Assembly: GCA_029556045.1 (NCBI GenBank)
Contig: JAKQGS010000152.1
Location: 1 to 26,698 of the forward strand
Length of the DNA: 26,698 bases
Origin: Pseudomonadota bacterium
GTDB taxonomy: Bacteria; Bdellovibrionota; Oligoflexia; Oligoflexales; Oligoflexaceae
Direction: 5' to 3'
Shown here: positions 24,668 to 26,698 of the stretch, piece after piece
Position numbering within the stretch: the first letter of the stretch is position 1
How the letters are laid out: each line of letters opens with the position of its first letter
Program-made: the position numbers and the translations under genes
Notes under the pieces: generated by a model
The model's input: the letters and a program-made list of their open reading frames with translations, nothing else
The model's database searches: none
Told to the model about the DNA's origin: nothing

Positions 24668-25272
24668 ATCTCCCCCTTCAGTGGCGTGTCTGATGCGTAT
24701 CCAATTTGCCCTAACACTGCTTTCGTGACCGTATGCAGCGTCTCCATGGTGCCGATACCCTCGACGGCTACCGCTTCCAACTCCGGGAAGTTCAACGTAT
24801 TGATTTCTTGCTGTAACAAATCAATGGGGAGCGCCCCATCAATGTCACGTTTATTGTATTGAACAACAATCGGCAGCTCGGCAAAATTAATCCCTTCATT
24901 GGCAAGAAGTTTTTTGACGTGCTGCCACGTCCTGATGTTATCCGCCAAAGCCTCGATGCGGGAGTCCGCCACAAAAACCAGCCCATCCACCCCCTTGAGA
25001 AGGGTTGTCTGCATGGACTCATAATAGGGTCGGGCAGGTAATGCGTAGAGGTGAACTTTGATATGAAAATCCTTTACATATCCAAGACTTAGAGGCAGGA
25101 ACTCAAAAAACTCAACGCCCTCTTTTTCCGCCATTTCAAATAGTCCGGACTTAATCTCCTGGGATGTCTTGCCGTAGACAGCCCGAAAGTTCGATGTCTT
25201 GCCAGCTCCCGACGGTCCACAATAAAGAACCTTGCAATGGATTTCCTTGGTATCAAAATTAGTGAATGCCAT
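24664..25272 (-). CDS. Divergent MglA-like small Ras-family GTPase
   Basis: The 202-residue protein aligns along its length with Myxococcus MglA, the bacterial polarity GTPase. It has Walker A GPSGAGKT (19-26), the shared FFEFLPLSLG (55-64), LKGVDGLVFVADSR and the guanine-specificity motif NKRD (140-143). Two GTP-hydrolysis residues differ: the Arg known as R53 in MglA aligns with G52, and the VPGQ segment containing Q82 is LPAR here (78-81). It may therefore have a slow or absent GTPase activity and act as a persistent on-state switch. It starts 9 bases after dnaX and overlaps the next gene, so all three form one unit. Confidence 0.85.
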   Translation of the reverse strand: MAFTNFDTKEIHCKVLYCGPSGAGKTSNFRAVYGKTSQEIKSGLFEMAEKEGVEFFEFLPLSLGYVKDFHIKVHLYALPARPYYESMQTTLLKGVDGLVFVADSRIEALADNIRTWQHVKKLLANEGINFAELPIVVQYNKRDIDGALPIDLLQQEINTLNFPELEAVAVEGIGTMETLHTVTKAVLGQIGYASDTPLKGEI

Positions 25273-25281
25273 GACAATACC

Positions 25282-26698
25282 TTAGTCGTTCAATTGCACC
25301 GATTCAATAGTACCGCCAAATAGCCTCACCGCTTCCTGAGTCAGTGGGTGATTGGTCACATCGGTCAGTATTTTGTTTTTTTCCAGCTCAGATTCACGTC
25401 TGCGGGTATCCAACAGGGATTCCTGCGCTATATTGGTATAACTACCGCTATTTGGTTCCACCCGGGCACCTCCCGAATCCCCCAGACTTGAATCCTGATC
25501 CGCCCTTTTTTCCCGCGGAATACCGCGAAACTCGCCCTTAAAACCAAACATCAGAGCCAATTGTTCCACGACCTTTTTTTGAATATCCGGCTGCAACAAT
25601 TTAGCTGCGGCCAGACTCTGCGGGTCGGCGGCCACCACGATTCGTTGTGACGAATATTCCACCAGGTAGGCCTCCTCCATTATCCGGGCCTGCAGAGGCT
25701 TTTGCCGTTTCCATTGCTCCACCAGATCCCGCCAGGTCGCTGGAAAACGCCCCTCCGTTGGTATCGCAGGGGGTAATACGTCGTCCTCTGGTGGTGGAGG
25801 AATCTGAATGGGAGTTGTTCTTAGGGAAGGCGCTTCCATTGCACCAATGGATGTTGCAATAGGGGAATCCCCCGAGGATGCTGGGGACAATGTCGCCGTT
25901 GGTTTGAGCTCAGGTGACTGGGTGGATCTGGGATCGACGACAGCAGCCGATTCCCCATCACGATTGAGGACGTTTTTTTTCCATTGGTCCATCAGATTGG
26001 TTTTAGCAGCTGGGGGCACACTGGCGGTTGCACTCGCCGTTCCGCCGCCTGCAGCGTGGGGAGCCACCTGCGGTGATTTTGGGGGCATAGTTTGGGTGCC
26101 AGAGATTTTAGGCGCAACGCCACTTGCAAGGCTCTCCAGGTCGGGAAGCCCCGGATCCAAACACCACTCCAAACTGTAGTTTTCAAAAATAAACCGGTCG
26201 AGTGCTGACCCAGTTAATTCCGTGCGACATTTCATAAAGGTACGAAACAAGCGGTTCAGATCAAATGGTTTGCCTGCCTCGGTCAGATCCTGGATCAATT
26301 GCAGCTCGTGCGGGGTTATATCCAGCATGCCAATATCAGGATTCATCGCCCCAAGACCCCGAACCACAAAACCATGTCGGCAGAACGTGGCAATACACTC
26401 CACCACATCCTCCCAATCGGCACCCTCCTGATCCCAGGTATCAATGAACTCGATGCATGACCTGCCATCGCGAGACAAAGCCGCTTTGATAAACGATATG
26501 GTCGCAACGGAAGATATTTTTGACACCAGCCCGGTCAGCGATTCACGCGTCAGATTCCCCCCGCCAATGGCAATAGCCTGATCCAGAAAGGTCAAGGCAT
26601 CCCGCATGGATCCCTGTCCTTCCCGGGCAACTGCCAGGACGGCATCATCTTCAAATGGAATGTTTTCCCAAATCAGAATATTCCGCAACCGTTTGACT
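25282..26698 (-). CDS. dnaX: DNA polymerase III tau subunit, 3' part (partial at window edge)
   Basis: The frame is open to the right edge of the window, so the 5' end is missing. The visible ~472 residues start within the clamp-loader AAA+ region (EGQGSMRDALTFLDQAIA, the family sensor-2 area). They continue through domain III (to about residue 190) and a long Pro/Ser/Ala-rich linker, then a tau-like C-terminal domain (about 320-430, with PATWRDLVEQWKRQKPLQAR). The protein ends LND. The full domain IV/V indicates the tau form. The downstream neighbour is an MglA-like gene, not the usual ybaB-recR. Confidence 0.9.
   Translation of the reverse strand, partial: VKRLRNILIWENIPFEDDAVLAVAREGQGSMRDALTFLDQAIAIGGGNLTRESLTGLVSKISSVATISFIKAALSRDGRSCIEFIDTWDQEGADWEDVVECIATFCRHGFVVRGLGAMNPDIGMLDITPHELQLIQDLTEAGKPFDLNRLFRTFMKCRTELTGSALDRFIFENYSLEWCLDPGLPDLESLASGVAPKISGTQTMPPKSPQVAPHAAGGGTASATASVPPAAKTNLMDQWKKNVLNRDGESAAVVDPRSTQSPELKPTATLSPASSGDSPIATSIGAMEAPSLRTTPIQIPPPPEDDVLPPAIPTEGRFPATWRDLVEQWKRQKPLQARIMEEAYLVEYSSQRIVVAADPQSLAAAKLLQPDIQKKVVEQLALMFGFKGEFRGIPREKRADQDSSLGDSGGARVEPNSGSYTNIAQESLLDTRRRESELEKNKILTDVTNHPLTQEAVRLFGGTIESVQLND

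Noticed and set aside
1..26698. CRISPR arrays, insertion sequences or restriction/toxin systems
   Set aside because: No regularly spaced short repeats, transposase genes or toxin-antitoxin pairs were recognised; the only repeats are the two 122-bp elements.

Overview
This 26.7-kb window is a chromosomal segment of a Gram-negative bacterium. The signs are an OmpA-family outer-membrane protein, a lipoprotein, a three-helix SecE and beta-barrel-like exported proteins. The gene set (NtrY/NtrX, a PATAN/DUF4388 protein, PilZ, an MglA-like GTPase beside dnaX, alanine dehydrogenase, split nuo genes) resembles the former Deltaproteobacteria, such as Bdellovibrionota/Oligoflexia, Myxococcota or Desulfobacterota-like lineages. 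This placement is an inference from gene content; I cannot name a genus. Base composition looks close to 50% G+C.

Layout. (1) 35-2996, minus strand: a translation/transcription operon reading tRNA-Thr(UGU), tRNA-Tyr(GUA), tRNA-Gly(UCC), tRNA-Thr(GGU), tuf, tRNA-Trp(CCA), secE, nusG, with a TTGACA promoter just upstream. (2) 3028-9317, minus: a tightly overlapping operon of an unrecognised exported protein, NtrY-like kinase, NtrX-like regulator, PATAN/DUF4388 protein and a SpoU/TrmH rRNA methyltransferase. (3) 9404-10656: a tyrosine-recombinase-like gene that has lost most catalytic residues, bracketed by two direct copies of a ~122-bp imperfect palindrome. (4) 10792-15622, mostly plus: tadA, a four-helix membrane protein, cyclophilin (minus), an OmpA-family protein with a PKD-like lipoprotein, and an RlmL-type THUMP methyltransferase. 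(5) 15644-21413, minus: a small membrane-anchored protein, two more RNA methyltransferase genes joined to nuoH and nuoA, then ald and a PhnP-like metallo-hydrolase. (6) 21647-23268, plus: PilZ protein and aspartate kinase. (7) 23251 to the right edge, minus: an exported beta-rich protein, then the 3' part of dnaX followed by an MglA-like GTPase and a possible degenerate Nudix protein.

Themes. RNA modification is over-represented: TadA, two SpoU/TrmH enzymes, an RlmI-like and an RlmL-like enzyme. Several proteins keep a family fold but appear to lack the catalytic residues: the recombinase-like protein, the MglA-like GTPase and its possible Nudix-like partner. The two parts most worth follow-up are the repeat-flanked recombinase-like gene and the dnaX-mglA-nudix-like operon.
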